Of a stretch of 64,000 nt of DNA, positions 1 through 12,642 are shown piece after piece; positions within the stretch are counted from its first letter, which is position 1, and the number at the start of each line of letters is the position of its first letter. A program made the position numbers and the translations under genes. The notes beneath the pieces are model-generated. The model was not told the origin of the DNA. It searched no databases and saw only the letters and a list, made by a program, of their open reading frames with translations. The stretch comes from Medicago truncatula (Eukaryota; Streptophyta; Magnoliopsida; Fabales; Fabaceae): assembly GCF_003473485.1 (NCBI RefSeq), contig NC_053047.1, positions 32,040,972 to 32,104,971 of the forward strand. The letters run 5' to 3'.

Positions 1-3000
1 TCTTATTTTTTATTTTTTAAGAGTATGAGTCTTATTTTTGAAAAAATAAAAGAGAGTTTTTTATTATGATGAATTAAAGGTTATTCAAAGACGATTGGCT
101 AAAAAAGGAAAATTTATTGTATATTATTTAAAGCATATCATGAATTTATTTTTTAAGATAATCTTGATTGGAGCATGGCAAAGTTTCTAAAATTTGTTTA
201 CATTTAATGCAATTAACCTATGTGTTTTATTATTGAACAAAGAAAAGAAAATTGTTTTTATGTTGACTTGAAGGAGATCGACTACAGAAAATGATAAATA
301 TTTGAATTAATAAAACATATCTCGTACATTAATACATACACAACTATAAAAATGTAAAGATTCATTAAAATATAGAATTTTACACAAAAAGAATATACAA
401 CTTTAATCAATTTTGTAGGATATACAACTGCACACTTTTTTTCTTATGAGAAATCACTCTAGTATATAACTTCTATCTTTGAATGAATATATGACTTAAA
501 AAATAGAACAAATCAATGAAATTTAATCAATACCAAAGATTAATAGGTCAAAGAGCAACCCACATATACAACCCGTTCCTAAAGAACAAGAAACGAACAA
601 AAAAAGAGGGGAAAATATTCCACATTAATCAAATAAAAAAAAGAATTGATAAACGATATGAAAATAATATAAATTTTGTTGGGATCTATGTACCGGAAAG
701 AATTATGTTGATCTTTAAAATGTAAATAGATCCCAACTAAAATACAAATTTGTGATCTCCCCTTTAAACATGAATTTTTTCACCCTAACTGTGTTCTTTT
801 TCATAAGCTTGAATCTTTTCACCCTAAAAAAACAAAACACCTTGGTTAGAGACATGATAAGAACACAAAAAACAGCAATACTTAAACTACTATTAATGAT
901 TATTATTAAAGATCGAGGTTTTTGAAGAACATTGCATAAACCATTGAATATCATTTTTTTTGTTTTTGAGAGAACCATTGAATATCATTTGAAAATCAAG
1001 ATATTTCTAATTTGCATAAACTATTAGCAAACAACGATTGAACAAAAAAAAGCAAAGAATTGATAAAGAAAAGTGAATAAACAGTAGAAGTAGTGTGAAT
1101 TGCAATTTCCTCTCGAATGCCACTTACCCATTTAGCAAGTCCGTTAAATACAATCAACTGAAATCATATTTTTGTAACAAAAAAAAAAAACTGAAATCAT
1201 ATTTTTGATATTCTTTGCCAATCACCCATTTATGATATTCTTTGACTAATGAACTAATGATACGTTTTTAATTCCAATTAAATAGCTCCAATTCCGATTT
1301 TTTTTTCTTTCCTAAAATAAAGATTGAACAATTCAACAAAATTTATTCAAAAAAAAGAATCAATTTAATGAAATAAAAATGTGATTTACAAAGGTTCCTG
1401 ATGATCAATAGAAAAGAAAACAGCTGCAACTTTGTTAGTAGAAAAGGGAAGATTTGGAAACTTGAGCTTTATGCTCTCATAAGTTAAATTCAGGATGAAA
1501 TGAATCAGCTTATACTCTGTCTTGTTAAATTGTTTGTGAATTTAAAAATCTTGTTATAACGTGACTAATAATTATCATGTATGTTATAATTGAAATATTA
1601 CATTATATAAAACAATCTCGTTAAAATTTCATTATTTAATATCAACTATATTATTATATCATATATGTTAATATATGATTTAATATCAATATTACATTAT
1701 AGGATTTTTTTTTCTTTCAAAAAGAAAAACATTACATTACACGATTATACAAATAATATAATAATACAATATAATTGATGTTCCAAAAAAAAAAAAAAAT
1801 ACAATATAATCGATATACATGGTTCCATATATTAATTAGAAAAATTAATACACAAAGTTACAATATTGCAAATGCTTGAGAATAGAACAATATTAGAGTG
1901 CCACATGTCGTTAGTTGAATGAAATTCTAAAATATTGAAATGTGGTGACACATGTCAAGAATAGAAAAGAAGAAAATTATTTCCATTAAGGGACATGGAA
2001 TAGGTCCTAAATTTATATTATATAGATATAGATGCCCTCCTAATAGCCTTTATACCTCCCACCCATATAACCATTAAAACCATTTCCAAGGAGTAAGGAA
2101 GTTGATCCCTTTTCATATCCCTCACAAACCAAAGGCGGACGACTCGAACCCTGATATTTCAGTTTTCTTTGGAAGGGGATATATCAGAAATCAAGTCAAT
2201 CTTTGGTGCCATTTCAGCTTAACCGAGAGATACGAAAATTACGCAAAGAAAAAGAAAGGAATATGAAAGACAACTGCAAAACAGAAACTGTGGTGTGAAG
2301 AAAGTGTTGGCCAATAGATCTAATTTATAATAGATTTTAGAGGACAATTAAGTAAAAATTTATTATCAATATGTTCGTAGCCTTTTTCAAAAAAAAAAAT
2401 GTTTGTAGCCGAAAATAGAAAATCAATAGGTCATAAGGTTTTTTTTTTTTTTTTTGTTCGGATTACAAAGAAAGTTGCTCAATAGGTTGTTTAGTTTAGA
2501 AAATTTTAATCTGATTTTAATATCAATAAATTCCAATAACCCGTATTTATTTGGGTCAAATAAAAAAGCTACAAATCAAGAGCAAATAATATCTCTTGCA
2601 ATGTTTATTCGAGAAAGTTTCAATTTGATTTATAACTAACAATAAATTCCAAAACCTATTTATTTTCGGTCAAATAAAAAGATGAACACATCTATGATAA
2701 ACTAAAAAATCAACCTATTTATTTGGGTCAAATAAAAAAGCTACACATCTATGAGAAAAATATACAATTTGATAGGGTATCAATCGGTCAATGTTACAAT
2801 AAAATTTTGTATTAGATAAACTATTATTAAATTTATAAAATATAGATTTTACTACTAAATAAAAAAAAAATTCACGGATTGGCAAAAAATAATCAATTTG
2901 GTAGGGTATCAATAGGTCAATGTTGCAATAATATTTTGTATTAGAAAAACTATTATTAAATTTATAGATTTCATTGGTTCACAAAAAAAATCATCGATTG

Positions 3001-3880
3001 GCCAAAAAAATAACCCGTATAACATTATTTTTGTTTTGTTTTGTTTTGAATAAACACTATTATACGGTATTGTTTTGAATAATAAGTGTTTTTTTCTAAC
3101 ATTATTAATAAAAAAAAAATATTAAATTTTATATTAAAAGTGTAACTTTTGCAACTTTTAAGAGATTAAATGCACAATTTTTTTTTAAATTAAATTTTAT
3201 ATTAAATGTATAACTTTTCCATATTTGTTTTACAATCATTAAAATTTAAAATATTATAATAGCTCACATTATTATTGTGAATATAAAAATGAAACAATTT
3301 TACATTTCATTAAATTCTTTCAATATCAATACTTTTAATCAAATCGTATTTTTTATTATTTGACATATATCAATTATTTGATCTCTTTGACATTAAAATA
3401 TTTAAATTTTATTATTTGTTTTATTATAATACCTGAAATTAAATATTTAAATTTAAATTATTTGATTTAAATCCGTATTATTTGAATTCAAAATGTTTGA
3501 TTTTTAATTTGATATGAAATATTTGAATTAGAATTGAATTTGAATTTGAAAAACTTCCTTTTATTCATAAGCATTAAATACAAATTTGTGAGGTTGAATG
3601 TGGTGAGAGTATTTGTGAGGATGAAAGTCGTGAGAGTATTTATAAAAACTCATGAAAATGAATAGGTTGAGAGTGCCACGTGTCATATGAATAGGTTGAG
3701 AAAAACATTTCCATATAAAGCTATGAAATAGGTCCTAAATTTATATTATATAGAATATAGATATAGATTATGATAGTTTGGTATAATTTCCATTTCTAAT
3801 TAAGTCATATTTTACACTATTGACCTATTTATAATATTATATTAACTTATATATGTCATGCATATAATAAATTTTATTTA
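1..3880. other. AT-rich stretch with no recognisable gene
   Basis: No reading frame here resembles a known protein; the short ORFs are low-complexity. Visible structure is repeat-like. The segment around 1896-2030 (a CACATGTC-type motif, then AAGGGACATGGAATAGGTCC and a TATATTATATAGATATAG tail) recurs as a shorter relative at about 3668-3770. Long homopolymer runs are common. I see no RNA gene or promoter I can support. Confidence 0.6.
2640..2975. repeat. Local imperfect tandem repeat, about 127-bp period
   Basis: The block beginning TTTGATAGGGTATCAATCGG near 2769 returns near 2896 as TTTGGTAGGGTATCAATAGG, followed in both by a run reading CAATGTT(A/G)CAATAA and then ATTTTGTATTAGA. A shorter phrase, GGGTCAAATAAAAAAGCTAC, also appears near 2555 and 2724. 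This looks like a small duplicated non-coding block. Confidence 0.6.
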
Positions 3881-3890
3881 ATTTTAATTT

Positions 3891-3929
3891 TAGGTAAACT
3901 CGTACGAATTCACAAGTCGAGTTTACCTA
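3891..3929. repeat. Perfect 12-bp inverted repeat (hairpin)
   Basis: TAGGTAAACTCG at 3891-3902 is the exact reverse complement of CGAGTTTACCTA at 3918-3929, with a 15-nt loop. Function unknown. It could be a transposon end or a chance palindrome in AT-rich DNA. Confidence 0.6.
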
Positions 3930-4311
3930 GGTAAAACGAGTTAAGATAAAGTCTCGAATTATAAAACCTTGGCCTACAAGATTTAGAGGCACAAGCATCC
4001 ACTGCAGTGGATAGGTGGGATCAGTCATGCATTACTTATTTTAATGTAATGCATAGGTCTACAACTATGTACAACAGCTCAGTAAAAGATTAGTTTAATT
4101 ATTATTTCTTTTTTAATTTGCTCTGGTTTCCAGGGTTCGCCGTTTTCTCCGAATTTTGAGAGAATTTTGATGAACCGGGTTCTTTAAAGAACTTTGAACC
4201 GGTTCGCGCGAACCAATTTGTGTTTCCCTAGGTATAAGAGCAAATTATGTTACTATGGTATACATGATTTGATGTACCATTTTCATTTCAGCAATGCAAT
4301 TTACTTTCTTT

Positions 4312-4654
4312 TGAGTGTGTTTGGTTTGCAAAACAGCAAGTATTGGACAGAACAGTACATGATAGAACAGTACAACACAAGGCAAAACAGCACAGGACAA
4401 ATTTTTTATGGCATTGAGTAATTTTTTGTTTTATACAATTTTGAGGGACAAAATGTTATTTTGGTATTTTAGACAACTTGTACGTGGGACAAAAAGTTGT
4501 GCTGTGGTTTGGTGAGGGACAAAAATATGAGTTTTTGTCCTGTCTCTTGCCTCCAGTTTGTCCTGTACCTAAAACAGTTTTACAAATCAAACACTGGACA
4601 ACTATAGTTGTTCTGTCATGTCCTTCATTTTTTAGCAAATCAAACGCACCCTGT
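4312..4654. mobile_element. hAT-like MITE
   Basis: The ends are inverted: the left reads TGAGTGTGTTTGGTTTGC and the right, reverse-complemented, ACAGGGTGCGTTTGATTTGC. The flanks are near-identical 8-mers (CTTTCTTT at 4304-4311, CCTTCTTT at 4655-4662), which fits the 8-bp target-site duplication of hAT elements. A truncated relative lies inside the CACTA element at 43611-43919. The element is 343 bp and encodes nothing. Confidence 0.7.
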
Positions 4655-4879
4655 CCTTCTTTGCTTTTAAAATTCTAAGTCTTTTAGTATTTTAATTTAA
4701 CCACCCTGTTACTTTCTGTCGAAAGATAGTTATTCGCATATCAAGACAGTTTTCTTCATCTTGTTGTTCATAAGCAAACTCATGAATATGATGAATATTC
4801 ATAATTTTTTGAAAAATCATTGCACAATATATCCTAAGATTTCTAGTTTGATTTTGCAAGTAATATTTTAAAATTAGTC

Positions 4880-5165
4880 CTGGTGTTTACAAAAAAACAC
4901 CGGTAAACACCTAGTTGGATAGTTCTTCCATAAGATTGGTGAGAGCCTTGATATGGGCCAATATAGCATAATTGAGTGATGATACATGTACCACTCCATG
5001 TGACAATACACCCTTTACATCCACACAAAATTCTGACACGTGGCAACTTGGACCCCACACAAATAGAATATAAAGTGTGGTTGTGAGATGAACTTACCAA
5101 AATATCCCTAATACATGGAGTGTACAATAGGGTGTAGGAATAAATGGTGTTCATGTAACATTTTT
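4880..5165. repeat. MITE-like dispersed repeat
   Basis: The segment contains a short palindrome (GGTGTTT...AAACACC near 4880) and phrases such as ACACGTGGCA and CCCTAATACATGG. A structurally similar stretch occurs at 9545-9710. The boundaries are not clear. The 103-residue minus-strand frame across it has no recognisable domain. Confidence 0.35.
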
Positions 5166-5224
5166 CAGCATAATTAGTATCAAGTTGAATGATTGGTATA
5201 GAAGACGTTTTTACAAAACAGGTG

Positions 5225-5350
5225 AAACCGAGACCATGAAGCGTCTAATGTTAGTTGACTAAATGCAATGGATTTTCCAAACATGGATTACTCAAATACC
5301 TTTTTCTTTGTTCTTGGACTTAACCCATTAGTAGATTGAAAAAGAGGTGG
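5225..5350 (+). pseudogene. Relic fragment of a CXE carboxylesterase gene
   Basis: The stretch CGAGACCATGAAGCGTCTAA followed by TGCAATGGAT, a TGGATTA block and CCCATTAGTAGATTG aligns base for base, with gaps, to bases 15475-15590 of the intact carboxylesterase at 14746..15753. That region of the enzyme includes the catalytic aspartate. The fragment has internal stops and no flanking CXE sequence that I can find, so it is a dead piece of a further family member. It shows the CXE cluster once reached further upstream. Confidence 0.7.
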
Positions 5351-5359
5351 AATCCATCA

Positions 5360-6890
5360 ACAAAAACAATATTAAAAATGTAAACAACTTAACAGATTCA
5401 AGATGTGCCCAGAAAATATCTTGAACAATTGTAAACTCTCACAGCTCTACACTTGTAAAAATAGTTGTGATCATCCAGATATTTCACCGACAGATTTAAC
5501 TCTTATAAATTTTTTTGTACCTTTGATGTACATTTTAAATGAAGTTGCTTATTACTAAGTTATTTAGATCTTCCTAGTTTTGTTTTGATTGATGTCATTA
5601 GTTTTTGTACAACACCCGTTCATTCTAGATTACAAGCTCCATACAAGTTTGGTGATCAATTATTTTCATAATTTCATTTTTTGATGTTTTGATTCGATTC
5701 AAACATTGTCTTGCATAAATTGAATCGAATTATTTTCTATCATTTACTCTTGGGTTCTTATCCTACTTGATTGATTCTAATCATTTGAATCAAAGAGTCA
5801 AATGAATCGAATCATTTTTAATAATAAGTCTTTTGATTCGAATCATTTTCCTATATGAAATTGTGATTTGAATCAAATTTATGATGACTCAAATCAATCT
5901 TCATCTAAAAATCACTGATTCGAATTATAGTTCTTGGGTATCGACTCAATTTTCATGGCAACTCAGATTTCAAATTTTACCCTATTGGTTCGAATCAAGA
6001 TTTTTAACATGTGTATCGGTTGGATTCGTAAATTGAAGCAATCTTTGTCATCAGACTCCGTAAACATTCTCAACATACTAGTGGAAGACCGGATGTATTT
6101 TTCACTACCAAGTGAGGATGTTTCCCATAGCAAGGACGATTGAGGGACCTCTATACAGTAGTGTTTTCCTCTCCATTCTCTATATTTCTTGCAATTTACA
6201 AATTGATGGATATATGTTAATTGTTGATTAGGTTAATTGATATTCTCCAAGTGATTGAACAATCTGAAACTCATTTTTTCAACAAGTTTTGTAAACATTT
6301 GATATTTCAATCACTTTGCATATTGATATTAACTTTTCAATTTAATCATCATATATCAAATTCTATTGGTTTTTTAGATAGTCTTTATTTTCATACATTT
6401 AGGTTTGGTTTGAGGTTGAATTATGTTTTGTACCTTTATTGGGTAATAATAATTGATTAGGTAATAATAATTCAAGTGTTTAAATTTGGATTATCATTCT
6501 CACTGCTTACTTTTTTCCCTTTTTTAATAATTTTTTTTTAGATTAACGACATAGGATGGAGGTTCATCAGGGTGCCAACTTAGTTGGGATGTCGTTCTTT
6601 CCTCTCGATGCATGTCCTCTCTCCTGACTTATCCAAAAACACACAAAAAAAAAATAGTCAAACTTGTGTTTCAAGAAAATTTTCAAATAAGATTTATGTG
6701 CGAAGAATTTGGTTGGGCCATATTCCTTATGTCATTAACAATCACGTTATCTTCCTCATTTTATCTACTAGGAAGAATACTACCTTCTCACTTTGTCTCT
6801 ATCAGATGATTGTACACTCCATTAACAATACTCACTGACCAATCATTTGATTTCAAAAAATAAAAACATAACCTAAATGAACATGCACAT
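5360..6890. other. Gene-free region; GATTCGAATC-rich block at 5690-6000
   Basis: No protein family is recognisable. Between about 5690 and 6000 the sequence repeatedly uses the palindrome-like words GATTCGAATC, GAATCGAATCA and GATTTGAATCAA, which gives an unusual density of near-palindromes. The 69-residue frame starting at 5934 runs out of this repeat and is probably not a gene. The remainder is AT-rich. Confidence 0.45.
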
Positions 6891-6899
6891 TTCTTTAAT

Positions 6900-7256
6900 G
6901 ATGTGTCTTCTTCTCACATCAATTTCTTCTTGGTTCCATGGTACAAACCACCCATTTCATACCCCCAAGATTAACTTATGTGGTCTTCGTCCACCACCAT
7001 GATAGGATTTGTCAATAATTAAGATAAATCTGATCATTGATGCTTGCTGACGAGCCCAGTTATTCAAATCACCTCTAACTTTATATCTCAAATTTGTCAA
7101 AACGTGTTTCCTCGTATCAACTTCATCATAAACAAGTTTAGAAACAATGTGCTTAATAATGTTCTCTTTATAATCAATATTTTGTTTCAAATCAACAGAA
7201 ACCTCAACATCATTTGATTTCACATCAACGAAAGACTCAACAATGTTTGGTTTCAA
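6900..7256 (-). pseudogene. MULE/FAR1-type N-terminal coding fragment (copy 1)
   Basis: The minus-strand frame starts MKPNIVESFVDVKSND and contains LNNWARQQASMIRF followed by RRPHKLILG. This matches the start of the FAR1-like DNA-binding region found in plant MULE transposases and FRS proteins (compare EWARRQANKVGF at about 21030). The frame ends at a stop just after this region, so there is no transposase core. The same segment recurs at 12130-12642. I read it as a fragment of a Mutator-like element that was duplicated along with the neighbouring CXE gene. Confidence 0.6.
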
Positions 7257-7270
7257 CGATAACTATAAAT

Positions 7271-7306
7271 ATTAAAATAAAATAAAATAAATAAAATAAA
7301 ATAAAC
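7271..7306. repeat. AAAAT-type microsatellite
   Basis: A run of TAAAA/ATAAA units. No coding or regulatory role is apparent. Confidence 0.7.
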
Positions 7307-7654
7307 AAAACTAACTTATAATTTACAAAACATCAACAAAATGTAATTAAAATAGTGGAATTAGTTTGCTGATTGGTTCAAGAGTTAAGATCATGGTTCG
7401 GGTAGTAACTCTGAAAAAAGAAGAAGAGGTTCATGTTAAACAAAATAGAGAATCATCAATGTAAACCGTTCAAAAGATGTAATATATGTTCTTTGACATC
7501 AAATGAGTGTAGAAATCATTTACCAATCCTTTAATGAAGATTTGTTACTCTTTTTGAAAAGAAAAAAAAAATTGAACTTTGACGGATGATCAAAATGGAA
7601 GGTATAGTGCAGGGGATAATGTGTAGTACAACAAGCTTAATGCCTGATATATAT

Positions 7655-9165
7655 TTAGGGGCGGAACCAGACATAAATTATTACTGAGGCTAAAAAAATT
7701 TGGTCCAACACTAAATTTAATAATGTTATACTAAAAACAGTCGTCACAACTAAATTTACAAAGAAAATAGTACATCTTATATTTGTTGAAATAAAAAAAT
7801 GAGATAAAATAATATTAATACTAATTGTTTCAAGAACACCTCTTTCTATCGAACACCTCTTTCAATAACATCAATATTATTCTAGGAATTAACTAGAATC
7901 AAGAATATCATTACCAAATCAAAGACCATTATAGAAAATAGAGTGTAGAATAAATCGTTTCAAAACCGACCAAACAAATCCCTATTTATAGATGATGAAA
8001 ACCCTAGAGAAGAAGGGATGAACCAGAGTTCTAAAATAAGATTCAAATTCAAATAAAAAATAAAGAGAAAAGACATTGAATGGATGAACCTAGAAATTGG
8101 AAACGACCTTGAATCAGTGGTGAGAGAGGTAACACAGGGATATGAGGTGTGTTGGCTAGAAATATGATAGTTGCGCCCCTACTCTCATCATTATACTAAG
8201 CCTTTTTAATTAATTTTTCCAACACCAAAACATTAATTTTTCATTTACTATTATTATTTTTTAAAAAATATGGGCTGGTGGGGCTATTAGGGCCGTACCT
8301 GAGGCAGAGCGAGGAATGCGACCGTCCCAGACCCCAAAATTAAGCATGAAATTTGGGCCTCGACAAAAATGAATTGGGGGTTCATTAGGCCCCAAAATAA
8401 TTACTTGAATTTTGAAGGAAGGGGTGGTTATTAGTAATGAACTTATTTCTTTGTTGACCTAGTTATATTATACTGTGATGGTATAATATTTCCGTGAAAG
8501 CATGCATTTGGTAAAGAAAAAAGAAAAAGAAAAAAAAAAGTTAGAATCAACAAAATCACAAAAGGGGAACTTAAATTTGTTAGTAAACGAGTAAAAGAAG
8601 AAACTCTTGAACAATCTAATAAAAATTTGAACGATGACAATCTCATCAAAGACCATGATATTGTCCTTAATGCTAGAGATTGAGATATTCTTGATGCTAC
8701 AACCAAAGACATTTTAATTGAAAAAGGGCCTATTAGGGAATTGAATCTCACATTTCCTTTAGAAGATTTGCAAAGTTACAATTATTGAAAACTAGTTGAG
8801 ATTGTCAATGTTACAAGAAAGTTTGAATGATCTAGTCATTTTATGTATTGATATGATAAAACATATTGATGTAGGCATATTATTAATGACTTTGCATCTA
8901 GAAATGCTCGTAAGAATTATTTTGTATGAGCATTTGAATATCAAATAAAACTCAATTTTTGTTATGAATTTTGATGTTTTTGTTGGATAATATATTTACG
9001 TAGTAAAAATTAACCTCTACAAGCGAATTATTTTTACACTTTGGAAATTTAAACTTTTTATATAATCATTATTTAGAATTCAAATTATAGGTTCGTTTTA
9101 GGCCACCAAAATCTTATAAACGGTCTTGGTGACTATAGCCACACTCAGCCTTGAACAAATCCGCG
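7655..9165. mobile_element. About 1.5-kb insertion absent from the duplicate unit
   Basis: The duplicate unit downstream reads straight from the CTGATATATAT phrase into the GGAT(T/C)GTAACAT phrase (about 12945-12980). Here the two phrases are separated by about 1.5 kb, beginning TAGGGGCGGAACCAG and including a GC-richer island at 8270-8400 (GGGCTGGTGGGGCTATTAGG). No transposase is recognisable and I cannot match terminal repeats, so the element class is open. The minus-strand frames at 8443-8751 look like low-complexity chance ORFs. Confidence 0.45.
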
Positions 9166-9544
9166 CATATGTATATATGCAATAGTAGATTGGATCGTAA
9201 CATCTAAACTTGAGCGAATGAAAGTTACTGTTAGATGTGATAAGTTCAGAACTTCTAAAATGGACATTTTTAGGATTTTTAAGAGGAATGTCACATGTGA
9301 ACAAATTTTTATTTTTTGAGGGAACACATGTGAACAATTGAAAAGTCCTCTTGAGCAATTTTCTAACATCACCATCAAAATCCAAAAAAAAAAAAAAAAC
9401 CGAATAAAGAAAAGTCTACAAAAACAAAACACAATAATAATGACACGTTTTCCTTTTGTTCACAAAAATAAGAGCACATAATGTCACAACAAACTTTTCG
9501 GTCTTCGTACGTATCCATAATGAGCTGTTATACATAAACCATCA

Positions 9545-9710
9545 TAGGTGGTATACACTATTTTACACCCACACACATTTGTGATATGTGGCAAAAACAT
9601 TGAAAGAAGAGATGAAAAAGGGTGAGGATGTGATGTGAAATTACTAAAATACCCCTAACACATGAGGTGTAAATGAGAGGTGTATAAAAAAGGATGTCTA
9701 CCTATCTTTT
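9545..9710. repeat. Second copy of the 4.9-5.2 kb MITE-like repeat
   Basis: Phrases such as CACCCACACACA, ATGTGGCA and AAATACCCCTAACACATGAG match, with divergence, the order of similar phrases at 4978-5160. It is non-coding and its exact ends are not visible. Confidence 0.35.
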
Positions 9711-9809
9711 TCCTTTCATAATAATGGTAATAACAAACTTCCTTACTTATATCATCCTATAAATAAACTCAATCTTTCAAGGACGGATATGGCGAGGGTG
9801 CACCTCTCT

Positions 9810-9915
9810 TTTTTGTCGGAGACTCGCATATTTTAAATATGAAGAGTTTGAAGTTCGAACCATAATCTCTGCTTATTATTGTGTTTGTAGTTATCGGTTG
9901 AGTTGTGCTTACATG
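9810..9915 (-). repeat. Possible tRNA-derived SINE fragment
   Basis: On the minus strand an AGCACAACTCAACCGATAAC phrase resembles a degenerate A box, and GGTTCGAAC lies downstream as a B box, with typical SINE spacing. A related, more decayed copy is at about 13440-13555, in the matching place of the duplicated unit. It is not a functional tRNA. Confidence 0.35.
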
Positions 9916-10208
9916 ACAGTATTATGTTAGTAATTATTATAAACAACATAATATAAGTTGTTAGAGAGCAATAATTAGTAATAAACAACAAAGGCAAACA
10001 AAGTATTTCTTCGAAAAAAAGGCAAACAAAGAATGTTGGCCAACAAAGGAAAAGAAACAAAACCAGGAACACAATTATATATAATTTTTTTTTTTTATAT
10101 CAACGTCTAAAGATAACCCATGTTTCACCGATAGGTCTGCCACTTGATATGCTTCTCTTAAAACATGATTTCAATCAATGAGTCGGAGTAAATATTTATA
10201 CGTTCAAG

Positions 10209-10506
10209 CAAGGTCGGCTCAACAGATTAAGAGGTCTAAAGCAAAAATTTTAATGTGGCCTTTAAAAATATATATTTTTAACAGAATATTTATATAAAAT
10301 CTATTTTGTTGAGATTAAAATTTGAATTCATGACCAATAGTAATTGAAGCATTTTTTGTAATCAATTAAGTTATGCAAATGCATGTAATTTATCTATGAT
10401 ATAATATACTTATAACCAAATTAATTTTTTAGAGGTCTTTTTTTTCGTCCAAAATTTTGAGGCCTATAGCCCTTGCTTGGGTTGCTTGGCCCTTAAGCCG
10501 GCCCTG
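10209..10506. mobile_element. hAT-like non-autonomous element
   Basis: The left end CAAGGTCGGCTCAAC pairs with the reverse complement of the right end, CAGGGCCGGCTTAAG. The flanks CGTTCAAG (10201-10208) and CGTCCATG (10507-10514) match at 6 of 8 positions, as expected of an aged 8-bp duplication. The element is absent from the equivalent place in the duplicate unit (about 13850). Length 298 bp, no coding capacity. Confidence 0.6.
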
Positions 10507-11316
10507 CGTCCATGCTTTTTCAAAATAACAGTATATCTTATCTTATTGTTGATTATAAGGTTGTCAAAATTAAGATTTTGCTTCCGATCGAAAGGGAATA
10601 GCAGAATCGAAAATCATAAAATTGAAATCGAAGGATTTAATTTACTCAACTACTATTGTTGGAATCGAAATATGATATCAAAATAAAAAATCATAAAATC
10701 ACAATTAAAATTGATTGATTCTACCTACCAAAACAAAATTAATATTAAATATGTGTTATACATATTGCATATAGTCATAAATAACTCAAAATTTCAAGTT
10801 CACAAAATACTTATACAAAAATGTGTAAAACTTAGATGCGAGGGAAACTTGCAATTTTATGCAAAGATTTATATCGTGATTATGACAACAATAGTTGATT
10901 AATTGAAATCATTTTTTATTATACGTCTCTCTTTTTTTTTCCTTTCAAAATGTCTCTCGTTGTATATCTCCCATATAAACACCTGTAAATAATTTAAATT
11001 GAAAAATGAGCAATACTATGCCTATAATTTAATTGTTAGATTCATTTCAAAGCATTCATGAATTCTCTTTCAATACTTAAAAAGGATAGGTAAGTAGTGG
11101 ACCATCATAACGAGTGGCGAGCCTAAAAATAGGTAGATTTAAATCAATTCAAGGTTCTAGTCAGTTATGAATGTGATTGATCACACCTTCTTTTACTCTC
11201 TTTTTCTTTCCCTTAATATATTACACACATGCATGATCTCTCTTCTACTCAACAAAGCAAAAACACACATCCTCACTCTTTCTCCCTTTTCAACTTTAAT
11301 TAGAGTCATAGCCACC

Positions 11317-11580
11317 ATGGCTTCAGAAACCAAACCACACCTTCCATGGAAGGTGCGCTTCTCTACTTCCATCCTCTCCGCCATAAGCGATATCACCGGT
11401 GGTTCCAATGGCACCATTAACTGCCATCTCCTTAGCTTCATTGACTAGAAAATGTCATCCAACCCTAGTTCCAAATCCATCATCGACGTCTCTTCCTCTG
11501 AAGTCGTTGTGGACCCCACATGTAACCTTTCGTTTCATCTCTTCATTCCTTCCTCCACCACCAATGCCATAACTATAACT
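11317..11580 (+). pseudogene. Carboxylesterase (CXE) pseudogene, upstream tandem copy
   Basis: The sequence starts at an ATG in the same GCCACCATGGC context as the live gene and reads MASETKPHLPWKVRFSTSI, nearly identical to the live protein's N-terminus. The tryptophan codon after SFID is a TAG stop here, and the copy ends around residue 85, before the HGGG oxyanion-hole motif. Downstream the DNA changes to a CGTCCCTGTAATTA-type transposon remnant and then to duplicated flank. The leader also matches that of the live gene (GCATGCATGATC, TACTCAACAAAGCA). It is the dead partner of the gene at 14746..15753: a nonsense codon plus loss of the catalytic part. Confidence 0.9.
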
Positions 11581-11607
11581 ATGATTATTAAAATAAAATA
11601 AAAAACA

Positions 11608-11772
11608 AATGGTTTTAATATGTTTCGTCCCTGTAATTAGGGGTCATTTAAAAATTGGTCTCTGTAATTGTTAATCATAGCAAATTACCCTTGCAAAGTT
11701 TAATCATTTAAAATTTCATCCCTCTCCCCGCCTAATCACCGCCACGTCACTAATTTGATGACATGGAACTTC
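11608..11772. mobile_element. Transposon remnant truncating the CXE pseudogene
   Basis: It begins GGTTTTAATATGTTTCGTCC and reads on with CCCTGTAATTAGGGGTC and a CCACGTCACTAATTTGATGA phrase. This style of GGGTTAATA(T/G)GT...CCCTGTAAT terminus is shared with the MULE-type foldback element at 35405..36764. Only one end is visible, so the family assignment is tentative. Confidence 0.4.
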
Positions 11773-12129
11773 TTTTTAAATTTATAATTTGCAAACATCA
11801 ACAAAATACAATTGAAGTAGAGAAATCACTTTACTTGCTGATTAGTTCGGGAGTTAAGATCAAAACATGATTTCGGTCGTAACTTCTCAAAGAAAAAAAA
11901 AGAGGTTCATGTTAAAACAAACGAGAGAGAATCACCAATATAAACGGTTCAAAAGATGTAATATATGTTTTTTGACATCATTGCAACAATTCTTAATTTC
12001 TAATAGGTAAACATGTTTTATCGGCCATCGCTTGAACTCCAACAACACTTTCGTGTTCCCCATCTTTCTAAGATATGAAACAAGTTTTCAGACACTATTT
12101 GGGACCAACCACCACACCAGAGTTTTCCA

Positions 12130-12642
12130 ATACTCACTTACCATTCATTTGATTTCATCAAATAACCACACAACTTAAATGAACATTCACATTTTCTTAA
12201 CCCATTATTGTCTTCTCGCTTCAATTTCTTCTTGGTTCCATGGTACATACCACCCATTTCACACCCCAAGATTAACTTTTGTGGTCTTTGTCCAACACCA
12301 TGATCGAATTTGTCAATATTTAATGTTAATTTGGTCATTGATGCTTTGATGGACCCAATTATTCAAATCATCTCTAACTTTATATTTCACATTTTTTTTG
12401 AAGTATTTTGTTGCATCAACTTCATTATCAACAAGTTTAGTAACGTTGTGCTTAATAAAGTTCTCTTTATAATCAACAGAGACCTCATTATCGTTTGGTT
12501 TCACTTCAATGAAAGACTCATCAATGTTTGGTTTCAAATCAAGGGAAGCTTCAACATTGTTTGAATTTGGATCAAGAGGGTGTTCAACAATAATAATAAA
12601 TATTAAAAAAAAAATTATAAAAAAAAAACTAATAATTTTCAA
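12130..12642 (-). pseudogene. MULE/FAR1-type N-terminal coding fragment (copy 2)
   Basis: Two minus-strand frames join across a break near 12320. The first carries EASLDLKPNIDESFIEVKPN and DDLNNWVHQ. The second carries RPQKLILGCEMGGMYHG, then KKLKRED and RKCECSFKLCGYL, the Cys-containing start of a FAR1 DNA-binding domain. At least one frameshift separates the two, and the transposase catalytic region is absent. The segment is the duplicate of 6900-7256 but extends further into the domain. It has no host function I can infer. Confidence 0.65.

Noticed and set aside
4843..5154. Minus-strand 103-residue ORF
   Set aside because: Lies in a MITE-like repeat and has no recognisable domain.
8443..8751. 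Possible small membrane protein
   Set aside because: Phe/Ser-rich frame over AT-rich DNA inside an insertion; no start context or homologue known to me.
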